Origin: Phoronis australis
Lineage: Eukaryota; Phoronida; Phoronidae
Assembly: GCA_002633005.1 (NCBI GenBank)
Contig: NMRA01000383.1
Span: forward strand, 277,586 to 341,585
Direction: 5' to 3'
Length of the DNA stretch: 64,000 nucleotides
Shown here: piece by piece, positions 53,431 through 64,000 of the stretch
Layout: every line of letters starts with the position of its first letter
Position numbering within the stretch: the first letter of the stretch is position 1
Notes under the pieces: generated by a model
What the model was told of the DNA's origin: nothing
The model's database searches: none
The model's input: only the letters and a program-made list of their open reading frames with translations
Translations under genes and position numbers: made by a program

Positions 53431-55213
53431 GCTTAAAAGTTGCACATTGCCCTGTTTAGATGGCTAAGAACCTGGTCTTGCAATATTCTTTACCGCCATA
53501 GTGTTCTCAACTTCCGTATTTTAGCCAGCTTAACAGAGGGAGAGGCAGATTGAATGTAATTTCAAGGTTATAGATATGTCTTTCTGATAGATGTTGGTAT
53601 TGTGAAGTTATTTTTGATATGAACCTTTAGGCATTGATCTGTCAACTTAAGTGACGTAAAAGTTGATTATATCTTCAGGTATATGTGTGTGTGTGTGTTT
53701 TAGTATCAGCAAAATATAGAGAGTGAAATAATGCAATTGACCACTGGAAGCAGCCTCTGAGGAAAGTCAGAAATAAGGAGTAATTGTAAATCTAAGCAAT
53801 CTATAGTTTATTTGGTGCAAAGGATGGATTGGAAGCGTGGTTCATGTTAACGCATCACCCCAGGGTGCAGTCAGTAGAAATTGTTGTAGAGACCCCTTAA
53901 GGGAGCGTTCACACATTATGTTATCACTCGAGGGGAGGGAGGGGGCATTGGAAAAGATGATTTATGAGGAGGAAGGTGGATTAAAGTGATTGTGGCTTAT
54001 TAGAATATCTCCATCACAGTATGATTTGAACTTTAAAATGCTGTAATTTATTTCATTGCCGAATGTAACATTGGCAAGTGCAACTTACTATTATAATAAA
54101 GACATTAGTTGGTCGTTAGAATGATGAAGATGAAATCTCTAATGAATTGCCGGTTCTTCCAAAACGGGGTTGGCTGTGATAACGTTATTAGGGGCTGGGC
54201 ATAATTGCATGTGATGACAGAGGGGGTGAAGGGCAAAAAGTCCCTTAAGCGCCACGTGGTGACATGTCGCCTGAACCCAACATGCACCAAGCGGCATTGT
54301 CGTTATCATGAGACAACGCACGGCCTGCATTCACTAATCATCCTGTTTTCTAACCTTTGACACTTCTGTAACATATTAAGTTTTTTTCTGAAAAGACTTG
54401 TTTTTAATATTACTTTCAACAAAAGTTTCAATTGTGAAATGTTGTGCAAACTATGTTGCGTCTTAGATGCGACAGAGGTTTTGCTAGATCTTGCCCGCTA
54501 GCCTAATTTTCAGTTTTTAATGGGTCAATATAGTGTGTCATATTCGAAAGAGTTAACACAGTCATTTTCTTACATGGGAATAAATGCCTCTAAGGTAGTG
54601 TACCATGGACCCCAAAACCCTGCCCTTTGGAAGTATATCCTTTCAAAACATGACCTTAAGAGTGAATTTTCCACAAAACGGATGGTAATAAACTAGTGAA
54701 ATTCATTTTGATCAAAATCATACCCTTAGTTCATTACATGCTCAGGCCTAAAATGTGACCCTTTCGCATGAAATTTTCTTAAAACATATACATACCCGAG
54801 TTTCTGGTAACTGCTCCACCAGGTCAATACCATGACCTTAGCTATACTGCAGCACCTTATAGCAAACTTAAAAGGATACTATACTAAACCCGTTTTAACT
54901 TTAACCTATCGTTTGTCTCCGGCTAATTCAACATTAGCTTCTTAGTCAGTGAGTGATAATTAAAAGCAGCATTTAACTTAAAAATCACTCACTGTGGCAC
55001 AGAAGGGATATTGTTGTTTTTGGTGGGTGGTATGTTCCCACTATTGTTTAAGTCAAAGGTCGCACTTGCCGATCTGGCAGACCTAAGGCATTTTCACCTT
55101 CTTTTTTAAGGGTTGAGGAATGCTAGAGAGCATTATGTTGTTTTATAGAGCTGGATGGGAAAGTTATAGATCTGTTTATAGGTCAAAACCAGGTTCAGTA
55201 TCTTATTAAATAT

Positions 55214-55603
55214 GGGGGTTTTCCGCAGATAAGCCCATGGGCGGGTATTCGGCAAATGAGAAATTTTCAGGCATTTCATTAACACTAAACAAACACCAGG
55301 GCGTATGTTCAGAAACGGGGGTGTGTAAACGGACAGTCATAGCCTCGGTTGGCATGGAAATATCAGCGATTTTTTAATAAATACATAGTTCACCAGTACT
55401 TTTATAAATGATAAGTGCTCCACAAAACTGAATTTATGGCTATGTTTTGGTGCTGTGTGGGCTTTTAAGAGGACATTTTCCTAATAAATGCCCCACTATC
55501 TAGACACCAGAGGCTGTAACACCAAATAAATGTCCGTAGGCATAATTTTCCGACTAAGCGCCCATGGGGTTTTCATCGGGTGGGCTTATCTACGGAAAAT
55601 TCC
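55214..55603. mobile_element. Second copy of the CCGGGATTTTCCG-type element (no nested insertion)
   Basis: Ends GGGGGTTTTCCGCAGATAAG and its imperfect complement ATCTACGGAAAATTCC; the interior shares ATGCCCCACTATCTAGACACC-like sequence with 5276-5971. The empty site for the insertion there is near 55466-55480. Confidence 0.65.
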
Positions 55604-56940
55604 AATATTAATTAGAGATGAAAATTTGCCATTAAAAATTGAGCATTTCTTTTTATTAAATGAAGAATTTGAACTAATTTATCTTGAATTCAAAACGCCC
55701 AAAATATTTTTGATAGCTTGCCACAAATGTTCTACTGTGAAGATAACTACATGAGTAGGGGCAGGGGACAGTATGTGTATTGTGGTGGGGATTTCAAAAA
55801 CCAAGCTGACTGCAGACTGTTAAGTTTCTCAGAGGCTGTTATTCAGAGACTAGAATTTTTTTGATTTTTTGAGATGTGTGGATCAAAAGTAGATCCTTTC
55901 AGTGCGTATGTATTTCCATGTTTTTTAAATTTCAATGGAAGTCCATGCGTGCCATTTTCAAGCTCAAGTGTTGACCTACGGTTTACCTACCATGGCAAGG
56001 AAAATTGGAAATTGATTTTATAAGGCCAGAGTCGATTTTTTGGTTTTAAAAGCTAAACATGCAGTTGATACATGATAACATATGTAGCGTTAGCACGTAC
56101 TACTAGTACTAGATGATCGCTTTCTTTCATGTACATAACTAACAATTGACAATGTGGCTTGAAGGTCGAAAACAATACTGGTGATCTTAACTGCCATTTC
56201 TAGATAAGCTTGTATTTAGCTCTTAAACGTCTACCAAGAAGTGGCAGGAAATATGTTGGAACGTGCCATATCCTAGCCATGGTTAGATGGCATAGGTTTT
56301 CCATGTCACTCTGTACGTTGATACTTAGTGGAGAAGTAGATATGATTTAATTTTAGAAGTGTAGTTTTTCAGTATTTGCACCATTTTGGATAATTATGTT
56401 CACAGTAGGACTATGTTAAGTCCCGTATTTGTCTTGTGTCATTTGTTCTTTTGTTCATTCTGAATATTTATATCAGATGTATTATATGATTAGGCATTGC
56501 AAAACATTGAACAGATGTATTTTCTGACATATCGTTACATGTCACTAATCGTGTCGCTGCACTGAATGTCTGTTGTTTGTGACATCACATCACCTTGGTG
56601 TGCCAAGAATGAAATTTGTAATTGCATGCGCACATGTGCCATTTTGATGTAAAAAATGTTGGAAGTTTACTTTTTAATAAATTTTGGGCTGCATTGTGTA
56701 CATAGTTACTTTATTTAATTTTAATAAAACCGTAATGATCAAATTTCCAAAACGTGCAATAACTCTGACACATCGTTCTATATCACAAAAAGCTAACAAG
56801 TAGTTGTGGTTGACCGCAGTACTGGATTTTTTGGCAGGGGATCAGTTGACCACTGACCGCCCTCAGTCTCGTCAGTCTGCATCTTTAAGTTTATCCACAC
56901 TGAAATCTTCCCATAATGCAGTTCAGGGCTGGATTTAGCA

Positions 56941-57501
56941 CTCGCTGGTTCCCTACGTGCCTAGCCAGCTCACAGGTATCACGCAGTGGCACGCGCTTTA
57001 GCATTGGTTGATGTAACCTCAGCAGTCATTGGTTAACTTTACAACACAGAGAATATGGCGGACTGGGAACGATTTTTAGCCTTGTCATGCAAGTGGCGTC
57101 GCAGCAACTATTTCGTTTCTGCAGTGATGTTTAATATCCGCATGCTTGAAGCACATACATGTTACATACATGCACAGTAAACACATATCTGGCCGATTTA
57201 ACTGTGTGTAATTAATACTGTATGAATGTAGGGCAGTATTGTAATCAGAAGTCATCGACAGTAGAAAGATGCACTCCGAAAAGGCGCAACCACAATTTCT
57301 AGGATTCACATTTCCTGCCCAACAGACCACATCATACACTTCAGTCCATCATTCATGCCAGTATGTGTGCGTAAAGCGCTGCCTGTTGAGAATTCGAATA
57401 TCCATACAGAAACACCGGTGTAAAAAAATTTCACGAGGAAAATTAAGTGATACCTGCGTGCTGGCTACCTACCACCTTGCGGCACGCAGGGAACCAGCGA
57501 G
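56941..57501. mobile_element. 561-base DNA element with perfect 9-base target duplication
   Basis: Termini CTCGCTGGTTCCCTACGTGC and the complement of CTCGCTGGTTCCCTGCGTGC; GATTTAGCA flanks at 56932-56940 and 57502-57510. Inside, a 41-codon frame from ATG 57055 (MADWERFLALSCKWRRSNYF) may be a transposase or promoter remnant. Terminal repeats match the 66-base element at 7989-8054. Confidence 0.8.
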
Positions 57502-57684
57502 GATTTAGCAACCTGCGGGTTGTCAATGCCACTGCAGACTGTGTGGAAATCTGATAAAAATCCCAGATCACCAAGCCAAGTCTGTGCACACAGTCAACAT
57601 TCAGCAAGTAAAAGGGAGGAAGCCAGCTTTGTTCAGTAAAATCAGAAGGACCTGTGCACAGGACACTAGATCCATGGTCACAAA

Positions 57685-57781
57685 CATGACTTGTGGTTAG
57701 TCATGTGACTTGTGGTTAGTCATGTGACTTGTGGTTAGTCATGTGACTTGTGGTTAGTCATGTGACTTGTGGTTAGTCATG
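57685..57781. repeat. 19-base tandem repeat, five copies
   Basis: ATGTGACTTGTGGTTAGTC repeated with almost no variation between the 561-base element and the FIRRM 3' end. Confidence 0.92.
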
Positions 57782-58058
57782 TTTTGTGAGTCATTCAATG
57801 TGTTGGCTGATCCGAAATGAGTTAACTGGTCTGTGAGCCGTGTTTGTAAGTGAGACGCTTTGTTTATAGGTACAACAGCTGTGTCATTTGGGTAACCTGA
57901 CGTTCCTTCCTTCAACATCGTACAGTGACAAAAGTAAAATACAAAACAGTTGACAGTTGACCAAACATCCAAAAATAAATGAATTAATAAATTAAATGTT
58001 AATGAATATCAACTTTCGAGAGGTCAAATGAACACACAGACATCGTTGAGAAAACGTG

Positions 58059-58199
58059 TCACGAAATCAGCTTTCCTATTTCTTTGTGTACGTGTCTGAG
58101 ATCGTCTATCACTGCATCACGCAGTCCAGTGTCCTTATGAACAGAGCTCAACAAATCCAGCTTCTCTTGAATAATGGCAACATGCTGACGACACACATC
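58059..58199 (-). CDS. FIRRM: FIRRM terminal exon
   Basis: Acceptor GTTTATTCCAG, 46 codons and a TGA. Encodes DVCRQHVAIIQEKLDLLSSV and ends DDLRHVHKEIGKLIS: a C-terminal helix like that closing vertebrate FIRRM. No clear AATAAA follows within 100 bases on the minus strand. Confidence 0.8.
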   Translation of the reverse strand, partial: DVCRQHVAIIQEKLDLLSSVHKDTGLRDAVIDDLRHVHKEIGKLIS

Positions 58200-61100
58200 C
58201 TGGAATAAACAAAACCCAGTAAACAGCTGCCAGAGGGGTGGGGGTCATTATCGCATCCTTCAGACAGAGTGAAAATGGTGTTGACTTCAGTCAACCAGTC
58301 ATTCAATTGTATATTTAAATGGGGAAAACAATACGGTCGTCCCAGATTACGCGGCGATAGACCCGACTCTCCTTTGTCCCGGAGATAAGAAAGCGCGTGA
58401 CCTAGTTGTGGAAATCGGGCACGTTTTCGTATCTCATTGATGTTGGGAAGACAAAGAATTTCAAATCACACATTCAAGAGTCCAGTTTATCAAACTTTCT
58501 CACGTCTGAGATACAGCACTGTAGTGACACTTTGGTGGCATTGGAAAGACGAATTGAGTAATGCAATCGAGAAAAACATAACATTTGAGACTTCAGTGGC
58601 ACTAAAATGTGGCAGCAAATGTGCCTGACACGTTTATGGAATTGTGGGTAAATACTGCGAAGTTCGAGTGTCTCTGTGTTATCCGGGATGGCCCTATTGC
58701 TGTGTTTGATGTTACCTAATACTACGCCATTGTTATCTTTGAAACATATTTTCATTTAATGAGCACGGTGTATACATTCACTTACACTAAGAACAGAAAT
58801 AAAAATAGTTCTTGAAATGCCGTTCCGTTACCGAATTTTGTTTGTTATCAATGTTCAAAGACACTGTAACCATTCAGTTTTCTAAATTGATAATCCTTCC
58901 TGCAAAAGTGGGTCAACTTAAAAAATTCATAAAAGAGTTTACAGAACACTGTATAAAGCATAGTATGTACAAAAAGTTATTTTATTTCCGTACTATGCAA
59001 ACTTTGATTTTTGTTCATAAAAATCACAAGAGTCCTGTTTTTGATAGCCCCCGTTGCAAAGGGCGTGCTTTTAAAAACAATTCCTACCAGCATTTTAGAG
59101 AACAGTGTGAATAACATAGTGCCTGAAAGTATCATCCGACCGGCCATTTCCGAGATATGATGTCCCAAAATTTGCCTGATTCGCACGTTTTTCTAGGCTC
59201 CTCAATCATATGAATCCGACCGGCCATTTCTAAGACACGATGTCCCAAAATGTGCCCAATTGGGACATTATTCTAGGCTTCTACATACTCTTACGCCACT
59301 ATTCTACTGTTGCCATGGACGAGTGAGCAATATTTGACTGTGAAAAACAAACATGAGACAACCAGGGATTTATATTTTCCTAAAAGTAACACAAAAAATT
59401 ACTTTTCTCCCATCAAGAGGCTTTAAAAGACACAACAGCAGACAAACAGGGATCAGGGTGCAAAAATGCTAAAAATTTCATCGTGAATTTGTTGATGGCC
59501 ATTATACAAAGCGTACAAATAATGAAGTGATTTAATTAGTTTTCTTGAAAATTTTTATGACATAATATTTCACTCTTTGGCCACAATGTGCTCCAAATTA
59601 AAGATACTTCACTGTATTTCATCTTGTAACACAACAGAACATTGAAGTTTGAAAACAAAACCCGCTTACGGCGTTTTCCTCTGCTGATCCTCGTTTCAGT
59701 CGCTTACTATTGGGTCCATTGGTTGTAGTTTTCTGTTCTAGTCTAGCACACAAGTCCTGTAGTAACTTGCTTTGAACATCGATGAACTCGCGCCCATTTA
59801 CAGAATCCCCCAAATGAGGAGTCTACAAGGAACAACACAGCCATCAGTGAATATAAAGACAGGAAAACTTTGTAAAAAAGACGCACTCGTGAGATACTTA
59901 TGACCAGAAATCTTGTCTTTTTAACCGGAAACTGTGAATTTTCTCCTCTCCAACGTTGGTGACCAATCGTTTCAGTGGCAACCATTTTGCTAGCGTTAAC
60001 ACAAGAGTTGTAAGCTAACAGCAAATGCACTAAATTCACAATTAATTAATTAATTAATGCACTAAATTCCCAATTAATCAATAAATGCACTAAATTCACA
60101 ATTAATTTTCGCATTTGCTGGTTTTTCATATTTGCTGGATTAAAACAACTTTTAATGAAATGCAAAATTCTAAATTTGGAAAAAAATGTTACCTCAAACG
60201 TATTAAGTGAACTTCTGGCATCAGTTTTCTTTTTTAATGTTAATACTCAAAATGATTTTTGATAATTTTTAATAATTAAAGTAACACTCACTGGAAAATC
60301 CCAACATTGAGAAATACATGTCAAAATCAAATCTATCAAACAGGACTTGCTGATTCCGATTAAATCAGAGAAATTTTGGAAAGTTGTTCATTGATGACAA
60401 TAGAGGTAAACTTAGTGGTAACGAAACATTCAAAACACGTTTTTAAGTGCTATGTGACCTAGTTTTGATTTAGATTTTCCTACAGTTGAACGGAAGCGCA
60501 TGTTTTTTCATGCATTAAAAAAGAAATTTGCTGTTAAGACTGACAGGCACTCAGTTACTAACTTCTAACACTAAGAAAGATCTTGCGTGATGCTGATTTC
60601 TCAAGTGGGTTCTACCCTTGACCTACTTTTCTACAAAAAGACAAAGTTTGTTGAACAAACAACCCTTCGTAACGTATTCATGCAACCCTCTCTCAGTTTA
60701 TTTTTGCTTGTATATGAGACAAGAACCGTCGAAAAACGTAGTTGCTCTTTTAATCACAAGTGTTCTTATGTCTCTTGGCTGTCTGCCTTATTGTTGCACC
60801 GTGAATGACCAGCAGCGATACAGAGAGCTAAAGCAAACATTATAGAAAATTAGTCATCATGAACATTGTTATGCGTTCAACAAATTTTGTCTTCAGCAGA
60901 GGCTGCTGCCAATTACTAAAAGAAGAAATAATTCTAAAATTGAAGTCTGACCCACTTTGTTCAAAAACTGCACCACTTTTGGCTCGGCCCTTGAGTTCAG
61001 CTGGAGGCTTTCGCCGACAACGTTTTCGTAATCCGTGGAGGCCGCAAACTCTGTGAACGCCTCCAGAGCCACCTGGTGTCCAATAGGATGATTACTGTCC

Positions 61101-64000
61101 ATCATGAAGCTAAATAGCTGCGGCAGTATTGGCAGTACCTGAGAAATAACATAAACCATGCCAGTAATCGCTATTCTACTGCCACCTGGTGGTACATGGA
61201 GGTACTTAACAGTGACTTGGAGACATGTCTGTTAGTTCAATAGACATCGGCAGCCGAGCCAAGTAGTAGGGACCTCACTCAGCCACAAAGGCACGCAGCG
61301 ACCAAGGGAAACGAAGTGACATTGCCATTGCTGCAATACTCATATAGTGGCCAAGTGAACACCATATTCGAGCCTATGAGCAAGTGAGAGTATACAATAC
61401 CACCATTTTCCTAGTTATGAATTTCAGAATGACTTAGCCACCTTACTAACTTTCCTGTTAATTCCCCAAGAATATCGGTCATCAGGGGAGATTACTCTGA
61501 TGATGAAGTTGTCTTCTGCTCAGCCATCATACAGGAAATTCATTTTATCTGAATACTAAATAAGCTTGCGCTGCGAAACGTTCTTCAAACATTTGTGATG
61601 CATTAATTGGTTTTGTACAGAATGATGTCATTACAAAAGAGTTAAAAGCAAGCTAGGAGAAGGACAATGGAGGGTGGACACTTTAAAAACTTCTACAGTA
61701 GAATCTACAACACAGTAACGGCGAATCAAATATCAGTGACATAAAAATTTCGAATTACGTTACAGTCAATGTTTAAATCTAAGTTTTTTAAATAAATTGT
61801 GTTCCAGAACGAGTATCACGCCTTGAGAGAGGAAATCAACACATTTTGCAAGCACTCTTTCCACAGTGGAGAATGTCTGCCAAAATGAATCTCGTGTATC
61901 CTTGTGGAAATGTTGATAACTAGACTTATATAAATTGCTTAGTAAGTGTTATCCTTCAACAGATGGGGGGCATATTGTTATCGGTCCCAACCCAACGGAC
62001 ACCTGCGTTGTCTCAAGTGTTTGGAACAAACCTCTGACGAGGGGTCAAGCTCGTGATCAGCAAATGACTTGAGCAACTTGCACACTTCTATTGCCAAAGT
62101 TGGTTGCCTCAAAATGCCCGTGGTCAACTGTGTCAAAAGCCAGGTACAAATCTAAAAACAAAGTAACGCTAAATTTAATACAAATTTAATCGTTGCTAAG
62201 AGAGTTCAGATAAAACAAATAAGAATTTCAAACAAATACTTCAGCATTTCACACCATTTTAGAATTTGCATGCATTCCAGAATGTCTACAAACAAAATAA
62301 TTACTAAACTTACAATACATGTATCTTGAGTTACAGAAGCAAGTCCACATGCCCCTCGAAGACATTGAATTTGCTAAAAAACCTAGACTTTACTTATTTA
62401 CACTGTTTTAGAACTGGTCCTAACTTTATATTTAGGCATATTAGGAATGATTCCCAAGATAGGGGAGAAGAGCAGATTGCTTTTGATTGAGACTTTGCTA
62501 AAAACCGGACTTGACCCAGCTGGTCATGTCATGTGACGTGGTCTCCACCAATAACAAACTGCCAGTTCTTCCCACCGGATACAACATGCAGCAAATAAGA
62601 CAGATGGCGAACAACAGGATTCGATGGCGTTCAGTCACAGAGGCCCTATCTACCACGGGGTGACGAGGGTTTTAAGTCAAGTAAGTCAGAGTTCTTCCCA
62701 AGTCCAAAACACTTCTAATCTGAATAAAAAGCAAGTTGAAGCCGTTTTTACTACCATAACAAAAGGTAACTTTTTTGACAAACCCTTGGAATAGAGCACC
62801 TATAAAGCAAATTTCCTTTGCTAGCATAAACCAGTGGGTAGGTGGTCTGATGTCTTTTGCGGTGCATCAGATGTGCACAGGCCTGAGCAAAAACTCACGA
62901 CAGCCCTGTTGTTTGCTACATTGGCATATTATTGTTTGTAGTCTAGGCTATGACTCATGCACTAGGCTATGACTCATGCACTGTGTGTTGGATATCAACT
63001 GAAGGCACACAAAACTAGCATTCTCAGTAATTGCCTTTTGTCAGTTCATGTTTTAAGTGGCATAACTCACTTAATCGTAATGCAAGGAAATGGGAATATC
63101 GACTCTGCTGCACTTGGCTGGGAATTGAGAATCCCTTGACACCATGTAAAACAATGTAAAGCTTTGGCTACCTAGGTTTCAGGGAAATTACTTTAATAAA
63201 GAACAAATTTTTGTTACACCATGTTATACAAATAAGTTTGTATTGAGTAGGGGTCTGAATAGAACACCATCGTAAACGGTTCTTGTTTGCAGTTGTTGGA
63301 ATTAAATAGTGATTATCGTGTTGATCTTGACAAAAGCAATCCAATAAGCCACTTCATTACATTTCATAATTGGCAACTGATGACTCTGTTGGACTCAAAG
63401 CGCTGCTCTTAACGTACTGTAGGAACCCAAATTTACAGGACTGGTGATACCGTTCAAAATAGGCTTCATGATAATTTTCCAGGTTACGTACAACATAGGG
63501 AAAGTTTTTATTGATGTATTGCAATAAATAGTTTGACTTTTTCATTTTCAGGTTCTAGAGAGCAAATTTGAAATATGGCTCCACCTAGACTTCAGTGAAG
63601 AGAGTAAGGTGGATGGGAAAAGCCCAAAACAGATACACTCTGAAAGCTGATGTATAACCGAACACAAACATTTAAGAGGAAAATTTGAAAAATGATCAAA
63701 AAATTTTGATAGTATAACCACTTCTGGAGTTAAAGTATGATTCAAAAGTTGAGGATGAAGCTCTTTCTGTACATTTTTAATGATTGTATTAATCGGAAAT
63801 TTAAAATATACCTGCAACACAGTCCGTGAAGGTAATTCCTTGATCACTCTTCCAGACAGTCTGATAATAGGTGGCACCACCGAACAAACTAGCTGAGAAC
63901 TGCAGTTCTTAGTGTCTAAACATTCCCAGAGGTGGCAGCACACATCCGCCAGTCTGGACATTTGGTTTGGGGTTATACATGGAGCAGCGGCAAAGTTCGC
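58059..64000 (-). CDS. FIRRM: FIRRM (C1orf112) orthologue, 3' part of the gene, continues beyond the right edge
   Basis: FIRRM binds FIGNL1, and the complex strips RAD51 from DNA during recombination and replication-fork repair. On the minus strand the firm exons are 64000-63812, 62151-62032, 61138-60956, 59822-59670 and 58199-58059. Every firm boundary is phase 0 and GT..AG. The order of motifs follows my recollection of human FIRRM: an FAAxPC block; a helical block; LP.L..LF....HP...Q..LEAFTEFA; a basic SKRLKR patch; and a C-terminal coiled helix. Visible firm protein is 261 residues; human FIRRM is about 850. Three further exons between 63440 and 61820 are tentative. Identification is from memory, without a search. 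Confidence 0.8.
58405..58697 (-). mobile_element. Dispersed repeat with decayed THAP-like frame, copy 2
   Basis: Minus-strand relative of 28825-29135; it shares TATTTACCCACAAT, GACGTGAGAAAGTTTGATAA and CTTCCCAACATCA-type blocks. Indels remove the first cysteine pair, so this copy encodes nothing. It lies in the last FIRRM intron. Confidence 0.55.
59136..59281. repeat. 80-base tandem repeat, nearly two copies
   Basis: CCGACCGGCCATTTC..GATGTCCCAAAATNTGCC starts at 59136 and 59216. A diverged single relative, including AGTCCT.TTTTTGATAG upstream, lies near 26110-26260. Confidence 0.8.
59670..59822 (-). CDS. FIRRM: FIRRM exon with basic SKRLKR patch
   Basis: 51 codons, acceptor TTCCTTGTAG, donor AACGCC|GTAAGC, phase 0. 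Contains FIDVQSKLLQDLCARLEQ and then NGPNSKRLKRGSAEENA, a basic patch that may serve as a nuclear-localisation signal and parallels the KRARQE region of human FIRRM. Confidence 0.8.
60026..60115. repeat. About 30-base AT-rich tandem repeat, three copies
   Basis: AATGCACTAAATTCACAATTAAT units with one short TTAA expansion; in a FIRRM intron. Confidence 0.85.
60956..61138 (-). CDS. FIRRM: FIRRM exon with the LEAFTEFA signature
   Basis: 61 codons, acceptor TTATTTCTCAG, donor AACAAA|GTGGGT, phase 0. VLPILPQLFSFMMDSNHPIG and HQVALEAFTEFAAST form the most recognisable block: human FIRRM has a similar LP.L...L...HTLEAFTQFAEGT stretch (from memory). The exon ends KVVQFLNK, again family-like. This block carries most of the identification. 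Confidence 0.85.
61820..61876 (-). CDS. FIRRM: Tentative FIRRM exon (19-22 codons)
   Basis: Acceptor TTCATTTTGGCAG opens a phase-0 frame TFSTVERVLAKCVDFLSQG. The donor may be GGC|GTGATA (as drawn) or CTC|GTTCTG nine bases on (end 61811); both keep phase 0. Position and hydrophobic pattern fit the helix that precedes the VLPILPQLF exon in the family. Confidence 0.35.
62032..62151 (-). CDS. FIRRM: FIRRM exon (helical repeat segment)
   Basis: Forty codons, acceptor TTGTTTTTAG, donor TCAGAG|GTTTGT, phase 0 both sides. Encodes ICTWLLTQLTTGIL followed by LAIEVCKLLKSFADHELDPS: amphipathic alpha-helical, consistent with the HEAT-like solenoid of FIRRM. Confidence 0.7.
62314..62373 (-). CDS. FIRRM: Tentative 20-codon FIRRM exon
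   Basis: Acceptor AGGTTTTTTAG and donor ATT|GTAAGT bracket exactly 60 bases, open and phase 0 at both ends like the firm exons. The encoded peptide QIQCLRGACGLASVTQDTCI loosely matches the segment that precedes the LLTQL helix in the family. A short intron of 162 bases separates it from the next exon. Confidence 0.4.
62944..62981. repeat. 19-base direct repeat, two copies
   Basis: TAGGCTATGACTCATGCAC perfect twice, in a FIRRM intron. Confidence 0.9.
63361..63440 (-). CDS. FIRRM: Tentative FIRRM exon
   Basis: Contains FLQYVKSSALSPTESS, which resembles the LWQHxxFxALPPE segment expected between the two flanking exons. The acceptor ATCACCAG lacks a good pyrimidine tract. The best donor is either GAAAT|GTAATG (phase 2) or TCA|GTTGCC (phase 0), both weak. 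The exon would fill part of a roughly 120-residue gap in the model. Boundaries are uncertain. Confidence 0.25.
63812..64000 (-). CDS. FIRRM: FIRRM exon at window edge (partial)
   Basis: 63 codons open to the window edge, ending CTGCAG|GTATAT in phase 0. Starts with NFAAAPCITP and continues LADVCCHLWECLDTKNC, which parallels the FAA.PC and W-F-L helix of vertebrate FIRRM. The frame stays open through the donor to 63548 by chance, which makes a longer ORF that should not be taken as coding. The upstream end of the exon lies outside the window. Confidence 0.75.

Larger units (their letters stand above)
49607..56930. other. Intergenic region between NR5A and FIRRM
   Basis: No coding sequence recognised. 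Besides the listed repeats it contains a 20-base palindrome (50032-50051), a short GA run (52211-52226) and a GT run (53684-53700). The NR5A 3' UTR may extend into it, but no clear AATAAA was seen near the stop, only ATTAAA at 49581. Confidence 0.5.

Noticed and set aside
62580-62660. Open minus-strand stretch as another FIRRM exon
   Set aside because: About 50 open codons but no matching splice sites or family motif.
63548-63811. Extension of the FIRRM edge exon to a 137-residue ORF
   Set aside because: A strong donor at 63811 ends the exon; downstream residues lack family similarity and are AT-driven.

Overview
Eukaryotic (animal) genomic DNA, AT-rich and full of transposable-element debris. 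The best guess is an invertebrate deuterostome (hemichordate-, echinoderm- or lancelet-like). This rests on a FTZ-F1/NR5A nuclear receptor gene with seven widely spaced coding exons, a FIRRM (C1orf112) orthologue, Ty1/copia and tRNA-SINE remnants and many small inverted-repeat DNA elements. The species cannot be read from the sequence alone.

Layout. 1-8299: gene-poor upstream DNA with inverted-repeat elements, a broken C2H2 zinc-finger fragment and a 372-base gap (7245-7616). 8300-49579 (+): an NR5A-type nuclear receptor. Exon 1 (8300-9119) would encode an unusually long serine-rich A/B domain. Exons 2 and 3 (24810-24929, 35308-35448) encode the two zinc fingers. Exon 4 (39131-39582) carries the FTZ-F1 box, a short hinge and the start of the ligand-binding domain. 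Exons 5 and 6 (41303-41410, 42848-43007) continue it. The last exon, with the AF-2 helix, occurs twice (48086-48339 and 49326-49579) inside a 1.24-kb tandem duplication whose junction is a single N. All splice phases agree (1,1,1,0,0,1) and give 684 residues. Intron 1 (15.7 kb) holds a dead copia element (11544-15072) ending in a copia/initiator-tRNA/inverted-copia chimera, a SINE nested in an older element, a 717-base hairpin, and a phase-compatible alternative first exon (21175-21181).

49580-58058: intergenic, with two clear DNA-element insertions. 58059-64000 (-): the 3' part of FIRRM, the partner of FIGNL1 in RAD51 removal. Five exons are firm and three tentative; the gene continues off the right edge. 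The two genes converge tail to tail and nothing indicates joint function.

Most unannotated structure is transposon biology. At least six short inverted-repeat families can be delimited by terminal repeats, target-site duplications or an empty site elsewhere in the window. No CRISPR, operon or prokaryotic signal is present, and no intact selfish element was found.
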